Positions 16,904 to 24,319 of a stretch of DNA of 37,242 nt are shown here, piece by piece. The notes beneath the pieces are model-generated. The model saw only the letters and a list, made by a program, of their open reading frames with translations, was not told the origin of the DNA and did not search any database. Each line of letters starts with the position of its first letter. Within the stretch, counting starts at the first letter, position 1. This DNA is from Betaproteobacteria bacterium (GTDB taxonomy: Bacteria > Pseudomonadota > Gammaproteobacteria > Burkholderiales > SG8-41): the NCBI GenBank assembly GCA_023266235.1, contig JAHFRL010000017.1, positions 1-37,242 of the forward strand, read 5' to 3'. Made by a program: the position numbers and the translations under genes.

Positions 16904-18118
16904 TCATCTGCTCACCCGGTTGCGCCCGTTGTTCTTCGCGCGGTAGAGCGCCCTGTCCGCGGCCTTGATTACGTCCACGGGCGCGGCGAGCTTGTCGCTG
17001 CGCTGCGCGACGCCGATGCTGACCGTGACCGACACCGCCTTCGCGTCACGAAATGCGCCACGCTGCCGCTTGACTGACTTCGTTTTCGCCGGACGGTCGG
17101 GCGCGCGCAGCGCGAGCTTGTAGCCGGCGATTTCGCCGCGCAACGCTTCGAGGTGCGGCATGGCATGATTGAGGTCCGTGCCGGGAAACAGCACCGTGAA
17201 TTCCTCGCCGCCGTAGCGGTACGCGGTGCCGCCGCCCACCTCGGCAAGCTTCCTTGCGACCATCTTCAACACCTGGTCGCCGAGGTCGTGGCCGTAAGTG
17301 TCGTTGAAGTTCTTGAAATGGTCGACGTCGACCATCGCGATGGTGTAACGCCGGCCGAGCCCCATCATGCGCTCGTTCAGATCGCGGCGGCTCGGCAGCC
17401 CGGTGAGCTCGTCGCGGAACGCCATGCGGAAAGTGTCCTGCAGCACCGCGATGGTGAAGATCAGCGCGCCCGCCGCGATGAAAACCGGAAATACGTTCGG
17501 CGTGGCGATGCCGTTCATGGCGAGGCCGAATGCGATCACCGCACCCGCAAACCCGAGGTCGAGCGGCGAGCGTTTGATGAACCACGCCACGCCGCTGGCC
17601 CCTGCGCCCAGCGCCATCATGGCGAGCCCGGTGTGCGGGATCGGCGACGCCGCAAACAGCGTGGTCTCGGCGAGCGGTGCGTAGGCCCAGGCCGTAATCC
17701 CGGTCCTGGCCGCGAGCACGATCCACCAGGTCACAGCGACTTCAAGCGCAATCACCGCGAAACGCTGCGCGCCGTGAACATTGAACGTGCCGCGCTCCGG
17801 GAGCACGCTCAATGCCGCGAGATTGAACGGCACGAATAGGCACAGCGCGGCAAACATCGTGCGCGCCTGGAAGCCGGCGAGGCCGCTTTTCAGAAAGACC
17901 ACGTAACCTGCATACGCGAGCGCCAGCGTGAGCAGCGCGAACACGACCCGGCCGCGCCTGAAGGCCAGGCTCACGATTACGCCGAGGGCGAGGACGAAAT
18001 AGACGCCGTAGACCTTGAGGCCCGCGAGCGACGCTGGCAGCTCGGACATCCGGGGGACGAGGAACCACGCGGCGGCCAGCACGGCAGCCGGCACCGCGAC
18101 ACTCAGCAGCGCTCTCAC
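16904..18118 (-). CDS. Membrane-anchored diguanylate cyclase (GGDEF)
   Basis: A roughly 404-residue protein that should make cyclic di-GMP. The N-terminal about 225 residues form six to eight hydrophobic segments with no recognised sensor family. The C-terminal GGDEF domain starts at RDELTGLPSRRDLNERM, has the metal/substrate block MVDVDHFKNFNDTYGHDLGD (from residue 262) and the active-site motif GGEEF at 303-307. The inhibitory RxxD site normally found just before it is absent (the stretch reads EVGGGTAYRYGGEEF), so product feedback at that site is not expected. The start is uncertain: GTG at 18118 lies immediately before the first helix and no ATG is available in frame nearby. Confidence 0.88.
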   Translation of the reverse strand: MRALLSVAVPAAVLAAAWFLVPRMSELPASLAGLKVYGVYFVLALGVIVSLAFRRGRVVFALLTLALAYAGYVVFLKSGLAGFQARTMFAALCLFVPFNLAALSVLPERGTFNVHGAQRFAVIALEVAVTWWIVLAARTGITAWAYAPLAETTLFAASPIPHTGLAMMALGAGASGVAWFIKRSPLDLGFAGAVIAFGLAMNGIATPNVFPVFIAAGALIFTIAVLQDTFRMAFRDELTGLPSRRDLNERMMGLGRRYTIAMVDVDHFKNFNDTYGHDLGDQVLKMVARKLAEVGGGTAYRYGGEEFTVLFPGTDLNHAMPHLEALRGEIAGYKLALRAPDRPAKTKSVKRQRGAFRDAKAVSVTVSIGVAQRSDKLAAPVDVIKAADRALYRAKNNGRNRVSR

Positions 18119-18380
18119 GTGCCGCTGCCGGGAATATAAAGCGGAATCGACATCAGAATAGTCTGAAGCACCGAAAAAAATCGACGCTGCAACGCTGTTT
18201 TTGTTTCGCGGTGCAAGTGGACCGATGATAGCATGCGAGTGCTGGCGCTCCGTTGCATGGAACCGCTGCCGCCTGCACCCCCGACCTGCGCATGCCCGCC
18301 GCGTTCTGCGGGTGCGATGCGGTAAACTCCGGATGGCGCCGGTGAGCGCCGCGCGGTCAACCGCAAGAAAGGATTTACGC
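18119..18380. other. Intergenic region upstream of the diguanylate cyclase
   Basis: This interval separates the minus-strand cyclase from the plus-strand GST relic. I see no gene in it. AAGAAAGGA at 18363-18371 is a ribosome-site-like sequence in front of the short frame at 18381. No strong promoter or hairpin stands out. Confidence 0.4.
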
Positions 18381-18458
18381 ATGCAGCCCTGCATGGCCCG
18401 TGTCGCGGCCCTGCCCCAGGTCAAGGCCGCGCTGAAGGCCGAGGGCCTGGTCGGTTGA
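18381..18458 (+). pseudogene. Probable relic of a glutathione S-transferase C-terminus
   Basis: A 25-codon frame encodes MQPCMARVAALPQVKAALKA and then EGLVG. The stretch ARVAALPQVKAALKAEGL resembles the last helix of bacterial glutathione S-transferases, which commonly end in an ARVAARPxVQxALxAEG type motif. The rest of the enzyme is absent. An ATG with a ribosome-site-like AAAGGA upstream precedes it, as if the start region had been joined to the end of the gene by an internal deletion. Identification rests on a short motif, so it is tentative. Confidence 0.5.
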
Positions 18459-18469
18459 CGGCCCGCGCG

Positions 18470-18637
18470 ATGGCCAAACGGCCCGCACGACCCGCCAAGC
18501 ATCGCGCCCCGACGCAGCCGCAGGCGCGCGGCGGCGGGCTGTCCGGGCTCGATCGCAACCCGCTCAATCGTAATCTGAGCCGCCAGACCCGCAAGGTCCT
18601 CGGCAAGCACTACCGCGCCAAATACGGCGTGAAGTGA
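18470..18637 (+). CDS. Small basic hypothetical protein (55 aa)
   Basis: A 55-residue, Arg/Lys-rich frame begins MAKRPARPAKHRAPTQPQAR, has a glycine patch (GGGLSGLDRN) and ends with LNRNLSRQTRKVLGKHYRAK and a short tail. I do not recognise the family. The C-terminal half has a more ordered composition than the Pro/Ala-rich N-terminal half. The start follows the GST relic stop by 12 bases. The high charge suggests nucleic-acid or ribosome binding, but that is only composition. It could be a fortuitous frame. It stands immediately before a heptad repeat and rlmJ. Confidence 0.45.
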   Translation: MAKRPARPAKHRAPTQPQARGGGLSGLDRNPLNRNLSRQTRKVLGKHYRAKYGVK

Positions 18638-18689
18638 TTTTCCCTCATCCCTCAATCCACAATCCTCGTTCCTCAATCCTGCCTTTCCC
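18638..18689 (+). repeat. Pyrimidine-rich heptad repeat
   Basis: About seven degenerate 7-base units, most ending in TCC or CCC (TCATCCC, TCAATCC, ACAATCC, TCGTTCC, TCAATCC), run from 18640 to 18688 and fill the whole gap between the 55-residue frame and the rlmJ ATG. They leave rlmJ with no Shine-Dalgarno sequence. Similar heptad tracts lie at 33712-33753 and 36805-36881. Confidence 0.7.
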
Positions 18690-19580
18690 ATGCTCGCCTA
18701 CCGCCATCTGTTCCATGCTGGAGCCCTTGCAGACGTCTTCAAGCACGCGCTGCTCGCGCAGCTCGTGCTCGCGCTCGCGAAGAAAGACAAACCTTTCTTC
18801 TGCCTCGACACGCATGCGGGAATCGGGCGCTATGACCTGACGCATCCGTGGGCGCTGAAAAACGCGGAACACAAGAACGGTATCGAACTCGTGTGGGCGC
18901 GCAAGGACGCGCCGCCGGAAATGGCGCCCTATCTCGACGCAGTGCGCGCGGAGAATCCGGACGGCAAGCTGCGCTACTATCCCGGCTCGCCGTGCATCGT
19001 GCGCAGGCTTATGCGGGCGCACGACCGCATGGCGCTTACCGAACTCAATAAAAAGGATTTTGAAATGCTCGCGAAATTGTTCGCCGGCGACAAGCAGGTG
19101 CAGGTGCGGCACCTCGACGGCTACCAGGCGCTCAAGGCGTTTCTGCCGCCGCCGGAGCGGCGCGGGCTGGTATTTGTGGATTCATCGTTTGACCGCGCGC
19201 AGGAGTTCAAGCGCCTTACGCAAGGATTCGCCGAAGCGCACCGGAAATTCGCAACCGGCGTGTACGCACTGTGGTATCCGCTGATGGAACCGGTTGCAAT
19301 GAAGGCGTTCGACCGCGGCATGGCGGCAACCGGCATCCGCAAGATCCTGCAGCTCGAAATCTCCGTGCATCCCGAGGAGTGGGCGATGAGCATGCGCGGC
19401 TGCGGGTTACTGGTCGCGAACCCGCCGTTCGGGTTCGAGGCCGCCGCGCGCACGCTACTCAATTGGCTGCAGCCGGTGCTCGCCATCAAAGATCCCCTCC
19501 CCCTCGAGGGGGGAGGGGCAGGGCGGGGGTGGAAAGAGCACGCGCCCGCGCCGAAGGTCAGGTGGCTGGCAGTGGAGTGA
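18690..19580 (+). CDS. rlmJ: 23S rRNA (adenine-2030-N6)-methyltransferase RlmJ, with altered catalytic motif
   Basis: RlmJ methylates A2030 of 23S rRNA using S-adenosylmethionine. The 296-residue protein has the family N-terminus MLAYRHLFHAGALADVFKH, the SAM-binding FCLDTHAGIGRYDL (about 37-50), YYPGSPCIV (97-104) and the late VANPPFGFE block. Two features are odd. The catalytic DPPY motif expected at 164-167 reads DSSF: the Asp is kept but both prolines and the aromatic Tyr are changed. Residues about 267-283 (DPLPLEGGGAGRGWK) are encoded by a G/C palindrome that looks like an inserted intergenic repeat, still in frame. The gene has no ribosome site; a pyrimidine heptad repeat abuts its ATG. 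Whether the enzyme is active is uncertain. Confidence 0.9.
   Translation: MLAYRHLFHAGALADVFKHALLAQLVLALAKKDKPFFCLDTHAGIGRYDLTHPWALKNAEHKNGIELVWARKDAPPEMAPYLDAVRAENPDGKLRYYPGSPCIVRRLMRAHDRMALTELNKKDFEMLAKLFAGDKQVQVRHLDGYQALKAFLPPPERRGLVFVDSSFDRAQEFKRLTQGFAEAHRKFATGVYALWYPLMEPVAMKAFDRGMAATGIRKILQLEISVHPEEWAMSMRGCGLLVANPPFGFEAAARTLLNWLQPVLAIKDPLPLEGGGAGRGWKEHAPAPKVRWLAVE
19491..19541 (+). repeat. Palindromic G/C repeat inserted in rlmJ
   Basis: From 19494 to 19518 the sequence is a near-perfect palindrome of C-runs and G-runs around a central CTCGAG, followed by a G-rich tail to about 19541. It resembles the short palindromic element at 5318-5343, which shares the GATCCCTCCCCC-type start. Here it lies inside a coding region and adds about 17 codons without shifting the frame. 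Confidence 0.65.
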
Positions 19581-19658
19581 AGACGGCACGCCGCGGTGAT
19601 TTGTGGCAATCTATCCTTCTCGGTTCGGTGTATGAGTTGCGGACTTGGAGACGCGCCC

Positions 19659-21014
19659 ATGCGGGCAGTTGCGCTGTTACTGATGTGCTGGTCGTCGCTG
19701 GCTCTCGCGCAGCCGGCCGCTCCCGTGCTGGTGCTCACGCAGAACGGCGCGATCGGGCCCGCCAATGCCGACTACCTGCAACGCGGCCTCGAGAAAGCGG
19801 TCGAGCTCAACGCGCAACTGGTGGTGCTCAAAATGGACACGCCCGGCGGCCTCGACCTCTCGATGCGCGCGATCATCAAGAATATTCTCGCCTCGCCGGT
19901 GCCGGTCGCGATCTATGTGGCGCCGAACGGCGCGCGCGCGGCGAGCGCCGGCACTTACATCCTGTACGCGAGCCATGTCGCCGCGATGGCGCCGGCGACC
20001 AACCTGGGGGCGGCCACGCCGGTTGCGATCGGCATAGCGCCCGAACCGGAAGCCCCCGCGCGCAAAGCGGCGAAGGGCGATGACGCGGACAAAACTCCCG
20101 CGGCGCCATCGAACAAGCAGACGCTGATGCGCAAGCAGACCAACGATGCCGCCGCGTATATCCGCGGGCTGGCGCAACTGCGGGGCCGCAACGCCGATTG
20201 GGCCGATAAGGCGGTGCGCGAGGCAGTCAGCCTGTCCGCGCAGGAGGCGCTCAAGCTCAAGGTGATTGATCTCATCGCCGAAGACGTCCCGCACCTGCTC
20301 AAGCAACTCGACGGCAGGAAGCTCCAGATGCCCGGGCACGAGGTGCGGCTCGCCACCGCCGCCGCCGAGACCGTCGAATACCGGCCCGACTGGCGCACGC
20401 GGCTCCTGGTGGTCATCACCGATCCGAGCATCGCCTATTTGCTGCTGCTGATCGGCTTCTATGGCCTGCTGTTCGAGTTCTATAACCCGGGTTTCGTCGC
20501 GCCCGGCGTCATCGGCGGCATCTGCCTGCTGGTCGGCCTGTTCGCTCTGCAACTGCTGCCGGTCAGCTATACGGGTCTGGCGCTGATCGCGCTCGGCGTC
20601 GGCCTGATGGTCGCGGAGCATTTCGTGCCGGGATTCGGCATCCTGGGGCTGGGTGGCATCGTGGCCTTCGTGATAGGCTCGATCATGCTGATCGATACCG
20701 ACATTCCCGGCTACAGCGTTCCCTGGCCGTTGATCGCCGGCGCGGCGGCGCTGAGCGCGGCATTCCTGCTGGTGGTGCTGAACCTCGTGCTGAGGGCGCG
20801 CAAGCGGCCGGTGGTGAGCGGCCGCGAGCAGCTGATCGGCGCGACCGGCGAAGTCACGGCAGAGGCCGACGGCGGGATGTACGCGCGCATCCACGGCGAA
20901 ATGTGGAATGTGCGCGCGGGCGTCCCGCTCGAGCACGGTCAAATGGTGCGGGTAACCGGCATCGACGGTCTGGTACTCGCGGTCGAGCCCACGCAAAAAG
21001 GAGAACGGACATGA
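19659..21014 (+). CDS. NfeD-family membrane serine protease (long form)
   Basis: A 451-residue protein of the long NfeD type that works with a slipin partner. It has a signal peptide ([17 protein letters not shown]), a ClpP-like protease domain with MDTPGG (59-64) and the catalytic Ser in ARAASAGTY (S96), and a candidate catalytic Lys at K159 ([13 protein letters not shown]), as in the archaeal homologue 1510-N. An Ala/Pro/Lys-rich linker (about 127-155) interrupts the domain. Four to five membrane helices follow, then a C-terminal OB-fold NfeD domain ([20 protein letters not shown]). The start at 19659 has GGAG upstream; an earlier in-frame start would disrupt the signal peptide. Its stop overlaps the slipin ATG (ATGA). 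The family cleaves the C-terminal region of its stomatin partner. Confidence 0.94.
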   Translation: MRAVALLLMCWSSLALAQPAAPVLVLTQNGAIGPANADYLQRGLEKAVELNAQLVVLKMDTPGGLDLSMRAIIKNILASPVPVAIYVAPNGARAASAGTYILYASHVAAMAPATNLGAATPVAIGIAPEPEAPARKAAKGDDADKTPAAPSNKQTLMRKQTNDAAAYIRGLAQLRGRNADWADKAVREAVSLSAQEALKLKVIDLIAEDVPHLLKQLDGRKLQMPGHEVRLATAAAETVEYRPDWRTRLLVVITDPSIAYLLLLIGFYGLLFEFYNPGFVAPGVIGGICLLVGLFALQLLPVSYTGLALIALGVGLMVAEHFVPGFGILGLGGIVAFVIGSIMLIDTDIPGYSVPWPLIAGAAALSAAFLLVVLNLVLRARKRPVVSGREQLIGATGEVTAEADGGMYARIHGEMWNVRAGVPLEHGQMVRVTGIDGLVLAVEPTQKGERT

Positions 21015-21778
21015 GCTGGCTATTCGGTTCCGGCGGCATTGTGTTGCTCGCGGTGATCTTCGTGTTTGCATCGCTGCGGGTGCTGCGCGAGTACGAGCGC
21101 GGCGTGGTGTTCCTGCTCGGCCGCTTCTGGCGGGTGAAAGGGCCGGGGCTGGTCGTGGTGGTGCCCGGCATCCAGCAGATGGTGCGGATCAGCCTGCGCA
21201 CGGTGGTGCTCGACGTGCCGAGCCAGGACGTGATTTCGCACGACAACGTGTCGGTCAAGGTGAACGCGGTGGTGTACTTCCACGTGGTCGATGCCGAGCG
21301 CGCGGTGATCCAGGTGGAGAACTTTTTCGAGGCCACCAGCCAGCTCGCCCAGACCACGCTGCGCGCGGTGCTCGGCAAGCACGGGCTCGACGCGATGCTC
21401 GCCGAGCGCGAGAAGCTCAACATGGACATCCAGAAGATACTCGACGCGCAGACCAGCGCCTGGGGCATCAAGGTTTCGATCGTCGAGATCAAGCAGGTCG
21501 ACCTGAACGAATCGATGATCCGCGCGATCGCGCGGCAGGCCGAGGCCGAACGCGAGCGGCGCGCGAAAGTGATCCATGCCGAGGGGGAATTACAGGCTTC
21601 GGAAAAGCTGTTCCAGGCGGCCAGGATACTGGCGCAGGAACCGCAGGCAATCCAGCTGCGCTATCTGGAAACGTTGACGGTCATCGGCGCGGACAAGAAC
21701 ACGACCATCGTGTTCCCGCTGCCGATCGACATCCTTTCCGTGCTGGCGGCGGCCGCAAAGCGCGGGCCGGGACCGTAA
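21011..21778 (+). CDS. Slipin (SPFH/stomatin/prohibitin family) membrane scaffold protein
   Basis: A 255-residue stomatin-like protein with one N-terminal membrane segment ([16 protein letters not shown]), the SPFH domain ([20 protein letters not shown] through [20 protein letters not shown]) and a short coiled-coil region. The hydrophobic C-terminal end, [15 protein letters not shown], is the type of segment cut by the NfeD protease partner. The ATG at 21011 overlaps the NfeD stop and has AAAAGGAG upstream, so the two are translationally coupled. Such pairs organise membrane microdomains and membrane-protein turnover. The gene ends 32 bases before a convergent MmgE/PrpD gene. Confidence 0.95.
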   Translation: MSWLFGSGGIVLLAVIFVFASLRVLREYERGVVFLLGRFWRVKGPGLVVVVPGIQQMVRISLRTVVLDVPSQDVISHDNVSVKVNAVVYFHVVDAERAVIQVENFFEATSQLAQTTLRAVLGKHGLDAMLAEREKLNMDIQKILDAQTSAWGIKVSIVEIKQVDLNESMIRAIARQAEAERERRAKVIHAEGELQASEKLFQAARILAQEPQAIQLRYLETLTVIGADKNTTIVFPLPIDILSVLAAAAKRGPGP

Positions 21779-21810
21779 TTACCTTCCGCCCTCACGGCCC
21801 TTCTTCGTCC

Positions 21811-23190
21811 TCACTCTTGGGCCTGCGGCCGGATTTTCGTCAAGCGGAGGAGTTCGCCGATATCCGTCGCCGCGTCGAGATGCCACAGCCGCTCGAGTAA
21901 TGCATCGGTTTGATCCGGCGTCAGCGCATCCGCGCACAGCGAGCGGAACTTGGCCTCGACCTCGCCGTCCGTCATCGGATTCCGGTAGTGCCCGCGGTGG
22001 TACGCGACCTCGGCGCGAAAGGTCTGGCCGGAGCGCGTGGTGAGCGCGAGCTCGCACAGCATCGCTTCCGGCGCGCGGCGTTCGGCTTGCTCGGAGTACT
22101 CGACCTTGACCCGCTGCGCCAATTCGAGCAGCCGGGGATCGCGCAGGCAGCGCTCGTCGAAATGCCGCCGCTCGACGGCGCCGTACAGCAAAGCCACCGC
22201 GACGGTGTAGGGCAGGCTGTGATCGGCGGTCTCGCGGTTCGCCGGGCGCCATTTCTCCGGATCTCCCGCCATCAGCCGGATCGCCGTGCGCAGCGTCCCG
22301 ACGCGGATTTCTTCGATGTCGGCGACATCGCGGATGTTCGGCCGCACTTCGAGCGCGGCTTCGGCCACGGTCTGCGAGTATTGCCCGAGCGGGAAGCGCT
22401 TGATGCTGCACTCCATGATCTTGAACGGCTGTGTGCCGCCGCCGAAGGGCGCAAGCGAGAACGGCCCGCGCGTGACGGCCTTGAAGTAGCCGCCGACGCC
22501 CTCGAAGATCGGCGCCGGGCCCGTCATGCCGTGGCTGGCGAGCGTCGCCGCGAAGATCGCGTTGCGGCTTGCGTTGGCGTACGCGCAGCCCTTCCACATC
22601 GACACGGCTCCGATGCGCGTCTGGTACAGCGCAATGTTGGGCGCGATGCCGAGGTTGAAAGCCTCGCGCGTCTGCGCCTCGGACAGGCCGAATAGCCGCG
22701 CGGCCGCAGCCGTGCTCGCCATGCCGCCGATCGTCACGTGGTCGAAGCCGAGCGGCTTGAGATCGACCATGTCGCAGATGCGGCAGAAGACCTCGTAGGC
22801 GATCACGGTGGCGGCGATCAGCTCGCGGCCGTCGCGGCGCGCGACCTCCGCGGCGGTCAGCGCGGCTGCGATGCTGTCGCTCGGATGCCCCGACTCGTTG
22901 CCGGTGTAGCCGTCGTTGAAATCGAGATAGCGCATCATCACGCCATTGGCGAAGCACGCGAGCTCCGGGCTGCTCGGCCGGGCGCTGCCGATGACGGTCG
23001 CGGGTGTGCTGCTGGTGACGGTTTCGGCGAGCCGCCGCGCGATTTGCGCGGGCTCGCCCGCGCAGCCGCCGAGCGCGCAGCCGAGTGTGTCGGCGATCAG
23101 GCGTTTGGCCTGGTGAATCACTGCAGGAGGCAGGTCCTCGTAGCGCAGCGACCTGACATAGGAACTCAGCTGCTCGACTATTGTGCTCAT
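21811..23190 (-). CDS. MmgE/PrpD family protein (copy 1)
   Basis: A 459-residue member of the family of 2-methylcitrate dehydratase, cis-aconitate decarboxylase and related enzymes acting on tricarboxylates. Family blocks include AKRLIADTLGCALGG (near 28-42), FNDGYTGNESGHPSDSIAAA, KRFPLGQYSQ and ETADHSLPYTVAVAL, the last being a typical active-site region. No prpB or prpC is near, so 2-methylcitrate metabolism is not implied; in Burkholderiales these genes often accompany Bug receptors in catabolic islands. It is divergent from a Bug receptor, sharing a 103-base intergenic region, which suggests joint regulation and possibly an imported polycarboxylate as substrate (inference). Confidence 0.9.
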   Translation of the reverse strand: MSTIVEQLSSYVRSLRYEDLPPAVIHQAKRLIADTLGCALGGCAGEPAQIARRLAETVTSSTPATVIGSARPSSPELACFANGVMMRYLDFNDGYTGNESGHPSDSIAAALTAAEVARRDGRELIAATVIAYEVFCRICDMVDLKPLGFDHVTIGGMASTAAAARLFGLSEAQTREAFNLGIAPNIALYQTRIGAVSMWKGCAYANASRNAIFAATLASHGMTGPAPIFEGVGGYFKAVTRGPFSLAPFGGGTQPFKIMECSIKRFPLGQYSQTVAEAALEVRPNIRDVADIEEIRVGTLRTAIRLMAGDPEKWRPANRETADHSLPYTVAVALLYGAVERRHFDERCLRDPRLLELAQRVKVEYSEQAERRAPEAMLCELALTTRSGQTFRAEVAYHRGHYRNPMTDGEVEAKFRSLCADALTPDQTDALLERLWHLDAATDIGELLRLTKIRPQAQE

Positions 23191-23293
23191 TCCGGTCTGC
23201 CGGCTTGATAAACTGGCGGTGCCGCGCGCTTAGTGAATCCGTTCGCGCAGCGGATAGTCCCGACTGTAACCGAAGCCGCGCAGGAGGAAAAGC

Positions 23294-24277
23294 ATGCTTG
23301 CCATCCGACTCTTCATTCGCACCGCGCTCGCCGGCCTCGCGCTGCTGGCACCCGCCGCGCCCGCGGCGCAGATCGATTACCCGGCACGCCCGATCCGCCT
23401 GCTCGTGCCGTTTCCGCCCGGCGGCGGCGCCGACACACTGGCGCGCATCGTCACCCCCAGACTCACCGACGGCATGGGGCAGACGTGGGTGGTCGACAAC
23501 CGCGGCGGCGCGGCCGGCAATCTTGCGACCGAGATCGTGGCGACCGCGCAGCCCGACGGCTACTCGGTGCTGCTCGGCTTCAACACCGCGCTCGCCGTGA
23601 ATCCGACGCTGTATCCCAGGCTTCCGTTCAACGTATTGCGCGATCTGCAGCCGGTCACCAAGCTCGCTGCGGCACAATATATTCTGGTCGTGCATCCTGC
23701 CGTGCAGGCGGCGACGTTGAGCGAGTTCATCGCGCTCGCCAAAGCGCTGCCGGGCAAACTCAACTATTCGTCGGCGGGCGTCGGCAGCCCGCTGCATCTC
23801 GCGGCGGAAATGTTCAAGCTGCGCGCCGGCGTGGACTTGGTGCACGTGCCGTACAAAGGCGGTGGCCCCGCGGCGGCCGCGCTGCTGGGAGGCGAAGTGC
23901 AGGTGCTGTTCGGCAGCGTCGCTTCAACCCTGCCGCAGGTCAAGGCGGGGAAGCTCAGAGCGTTCGCGGTGACGGGGCTCAAGCGCTCCGCGGTCGCGCC
24001 ACAACTGCCGACCATCGCGGAATCGGGCTTTCCGGGTTTTGAGGTTGCGTCGTGGTATTCGCTGCTGGTGCCTGCGAAAACGCCGCGGGCCATCGTGAAG
24101 CGCATCTACGACGAAGCTCTGCGCGCGGTGCGCCTGCCGGACGTGCAGGAAGCATTGGGCCGGCAGGGCCTCGAAGTCGAAACGAGCGCCAGCCCCGAGG
24201 AATTCGCCACGCAACTCAAGGCCGAGACCGCGGCCTGGGAGAAAGTCATCAAGACCGCCGGCATCCGCGCGGAGTAG
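23294..24277 (+). CDS. Bug-family tripartite tricarboxylate transporter receptor (copy 1)
   Basis: A 327-residue periplasmic solute receptor with a signal peptide (LFIRTALAGLALLAPAAPAA). Bug signatures are RLLVPFPPGGGADTLARIV, VVDNRGGAAGNLATEIVA, the PDGY that follows, LNYSSAGVGSPLHLAAEMF and VHVPYKGGGPA; these loops bind the carboxylate end of small organic ligands. No TctA/TctB membrane genes are in the window, so it must share a permease encoded elsewhere or act as an orphan sensor-like receptor. The ribosome site GCAGGAGG lies just before the ATG at 23294. Divergent from the first MmgE/PrpD gene. Confidence 0.95.
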   Translation: MLAIRLFIRTALAGLALLAPAAPAAQIDYPARPIRLLVPFPPGGGADTLARIVTPRLTDGMGQTWVVDNRGGAAGNLATEIVATAQPDGYSVLLGFNTALAVNPTLYPRLPFNVLRDLQPVTKLAAAQYILVVHPAVQAATLSEFIALAKALPGKLNYSSAGVGSPLHLAAEMFKLRAGVDLVHVPYKGGGPAAAALLGGEVQVLFGSVASTLPQVKAGKLRAFAVTGLKRSAVAPQLPTIAESGFPGFEVASWYSLLVPAKTPRAIVKRIYDEALRAVRLPDVQEALGRQGLEVETSASPEEFATQLKAETAAWEKVIKTAGIRAE

Positions 24278-24319
24278 ACCGGCTTTCCATCACGCCGCGA
24301 TGCACGCCCGGATGGGCGA

